A stretch of DNA of 64,000 nt from an uncultured Prevotella sp. Its GTDB lineage: Bacteria > Bacteroidota > Bacteroidia > Bacteroidales > Bacteroidaceae. The notes below the pieces were generated by a model. It saw only the letters and a program-made list of their open reading frames with translations, was not told the origin of the DNA and ran no database searches. Within the stretch, counting starts at the first letter, position 1. The number at the start of each line of letters is the position of its first letter. The position numbers were made by a program, and so were the translations under genes. The stretch is taken from positions 43,074 to 107,073 of the forward strand of contig CAJOIX010000002.1 of assembly GCA_905234815.1 (NCBI GenBank), read 5' to 3'. This document shows positions 62,723 through 64,000 of the stretch, in pieces.

Positions 62723-63607
62723 TTATACAATCACCTTGGTTTTCTGGTATTTCATTCTGAATTCTTTTGGAGAACATTGCTTCCTCTTCCGAAATAGACG
62801 ATTAAAATGGGACAATGTGTTAAAGCCTGTGGCCCAACATATTTCAGAAATCGTATCGGTTGTATCAACCAATAGACGAGCTGCATGCCCCAGACGAATA
62901 TCCACAATATATTCCGAAATGGTCTTTCCCGTATGCAGCTTAAAAAAACGGCTAAATGCAGCAGGTGCCATGCCAATCAAATCGGCCACTTCCTCAAGCG
63001 AGATATCTTCGCGGTAATGAACATCTATATAATTCTTCACCGTCAATATCCGTTTCGACTTACTATCCACGGCAACTTTGGCAAAAGCAGAAGAGGCTAA
63101 CTCTTTAGCATTATCGCACTTAGACAGCGTATTCAAAATTGTAAAAAATTCTTTTACGGCTTGAAAACCATCCTTTATTGAAGATAGGTTCAGCAACGAA
63201 TCGAGCACCAATTGGATTGTCTCCCGCGGGAAAGACAAACCACGTTTAGCCCTGCTTAACATCTGCCGAATAGAGAAAAAAGGATTGGTCTGATAAATGG
63301 AATTAGGCGAATCAAAATCAGCGCGAAACTGTATCGTAATCTCGTGAATATCATCACTTTTACATTTATTTTGTTCCCACACATGCTCCAATTCAGGCGA
63401 AGTGATAAGCACTAAATCCAAATCACCTATCACTTCTGTCGAATCTCCAACAATACGCCTGCATCCAACAGCATTAGCCACAAAATTCAATTCAAAGATC
63501 TCATGCCGATGAATTGGATAATCAAATTCCTGTTTGTGGCGATCGGCCACATACATAAAATCATTCTCACCCAGAGGAGCTATTTCTTGTAGAACTCTAT
63601 TCCCCAT
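62723..63607 (-). CDS. AraC-family transcriptional regulator
   Basis: A 294-residue regulator with an N-terminal cupin-like sensing region (about 10-150; 'FDYPIHRHEIFELNFV') and a C-terminal double helix-turn-helix DNA-binding domain (about 190-290). The recognition parts are 'SLEEVADLIGMAPAAFSRFFK' and 'ISEICWATGFNTLSHFNRLFR', and the ending is 'SPKEFRMKYQ'. The orientation is the same as the mannan locus, 300 bp upstream of the first GH26 gene, so it is the likely local activator, sensing a mannan sugar. Many PULs use hybrid two-component or sigma/anti-sigma systems instead. A leaderless start is not suggested; its own promoter lies 230 bases upstream. Confidence 0.9.
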   Translation of the reverse strand: MGNRVLQEIAPLGENDFMYVADRHKQEFDYPIHRHEIFELNFVANAVGCRRIVGDSTEVIGDLDLVLITSPELEHVWEQNKCKSDDIHEITIQFRADFDSPNSIYQTNPFFSIRQMLSRAKRGLSFPRETIQLVLDSLLNLSSIKDGFQAVKEFFTILNTLSKCDNAKELASSAFAKVAVDSKSKRILTVKNYIDVHYREDISLEEVADLIGMAPAAFSRFFKLHTGKTISEYIVDIRLGHAARLLVDTTDTISEICWATGFNTLSHFNRLFRKRKQCSPKEFRMKYQKTKVIV

Positions 63608-63837
63608 CGATCTTTGAACTGTTTCGTGTTTCTAATAATCTCTGATAAACCATTAAGACATTTATGCCGCTAAAATATAAAATATAATATTTTTCGCAAA
63701 ATTTTAAAGAATAAATCATCTTGATTTGAAGCCACTATTTATGACTTACCCTGACAAAAGAGAACAAGATATAAATGAAAAAGCCCCTAATCACGGCTGG
63801 AGCTACAATCCAGCATAGATAAGGAACTTGTTCGATA

Positions 63838-63866
63838 CAAAGATACAATTTATTTAAAAAAGTCAA
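63838..63866 (-). promoter_or_regulatory. Promoter of the AraC regulator
   Basis: On the minus strand TTG (plus 63864-63866) and TATCTTTG (plus 63838-63845), 18 bp apart. It implies a leader of about 225 bases, containing a small hairpin (GCTGG/CCAGC near 63798-63816). No ORF is seen in 63608-63904. Confidence 0.55.
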
Positions 63867-63904
63867 GTACACAAACAAAGGCAACTATTGACAATACTGC
63901 CCAA

Positions 63905-63944
63905 ACAAAAAAAAGAGAGTCTCAATCTTTCGACTGAAACTCTC
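63905..63944 (-). terminator. rRNA operon terminator
   Basis: On the minus strand GAGAGTTTCAGTC pairs with GATTGAGACTCTC (two G-U pairs) around a GAAA tetraloop, followed by about ten T residues. It lies 11 bases beyond the 5S 3' end and stops the rRNA transcript. Confidence 0.92.
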
Positions 63945-63954
63945 CTGATAAAAA

Positions 63955-64000
63955 GTGGCGGTTACCTACTCTCCCACATTGCATTGCAGTACCATCGGCG
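63955..64000 (-). rRNA. rrf: 5S ribosomal RNA, 3' end (partial)
   Basis: The reverse complement of the last 46 bases reads CGCCGATGGTACTGCAAT..., with 'GGGAGAGTAGGTAACCGCCAC' (21 bases cut short here to GGGAGAGTAGG) at the end, the conserved 3' part of 5S rRNA. The rest, and presumably 23S and 16S, lie outside the window to the right, so an rRNA operon is transcribed leftward toward this locus. Confidence 0.93.

Noticed and set aside
63608-63904. tRNA genes between the regulator and the 5S gene
   Set aside because: No cloverleaf or CCA-type ends were found; only a promoter and a small hairpin are seen.

Overview
The window looks like a chromosomal segment of a Bacteroidales bacterium, most likely Prevotellaceae (Prevotella/Segatella-like). 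The evidence is a Bat aerotolerance operon, SusC/SusD pairs, TamL, DUF3078/DUF3127/DUF4835 families, GSCFA and YfhO proteins, an almost complete lack of Shine-Dalgarno sequences, and repeated promoters of the Bacteroidetes type (TTTG, about 19 bp, TAnnTTTG). All assignments come from reading motifs and family resemblance by eye; no database search was run.

Layout. Positions 1-2551 hold the tail of a possible YigZ/IMPACT protein and the outer-membrane assembly lipoprotein TamL. Positions 2712-9043 are one compact rightward operon, batA-batB-batC-batD/E-queA, in which BatD and BatE are fused. Then come ndk, a TPR protein and, leftward, a ComEC-like channel, a DUF3078 barrel, a lipid kinase and a DUF3127 protein with an SSB-like tail. 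Positions 14897-24221 run rightward: dnaN, a DUF4835 (PorD-like) protein, recN, a TPR protein with a protease-like N-terminus, an NhaC antiporter, a 5'-nucleotidase and nudC. Positions 24307-26557 encode methylmalonyl-CoA decarboxylase/acyl-CoA carboxylase subunits, including a 51-residue subunit absent from the ORF track. A promoter-to-terminator stretch without ORFs (26.7-27.05 kb) looks like a structured RNA; a TRL-like lipoprotein and three unknown secreted proteins follow. A rhodanese and a GH2 beta-galactosidase are on the minus strand.

Positions 32.4-43.8 kb are mostly housekeeping: a candidate small RNA, rplU-rpmA, a mutY broken by an apparent 26-nt deletion, serS, an HU-SPOR protein, a zinc-ribbon/FHA protein, ftsE, lysC, a GSCFA protein and a large YfhO membrane protein.

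Positions 44032-63607 form a complete leftward beta-mannan (galactoglucomannan) utilization locus. An AraC regulator lies upstream of GH26 lipoprotein, three-module putative carbohydrate-binding protein, SusC, SusD, IPT/TIG surface glycan-binding lipoprotein, GH36 alpha-galactosidase, GH26 mannanase, CE7-type esterase, GH130 mannosyl-glucose phosphorylase, GPH transporter and mannobiose 2-epimerase. The inferred pathway is surface cleavage, SusCD import, removal of galactose and acetyl groups, cutting to mannobiose, inner-membrane import, epimerisation to mannosyl-glucose, then phosphorolysis to mannose-1-phosphate and glucose. The window ends in the 3' end of a 5S rRNA on the minus strand, behind a strong terminator.

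The most interesting items are a repeated ~110-residue module shared by the non-catalytic PUL protein and the N-terminus of the CE7 esterase (a possible undescribed binding-module family), the ORF-free candidate RNA at 26.7 kb, the 21-bp-spaced direct repeats at the PUL promoter, and the recurring AAAAGCATAGCTTTT-type palindromes.
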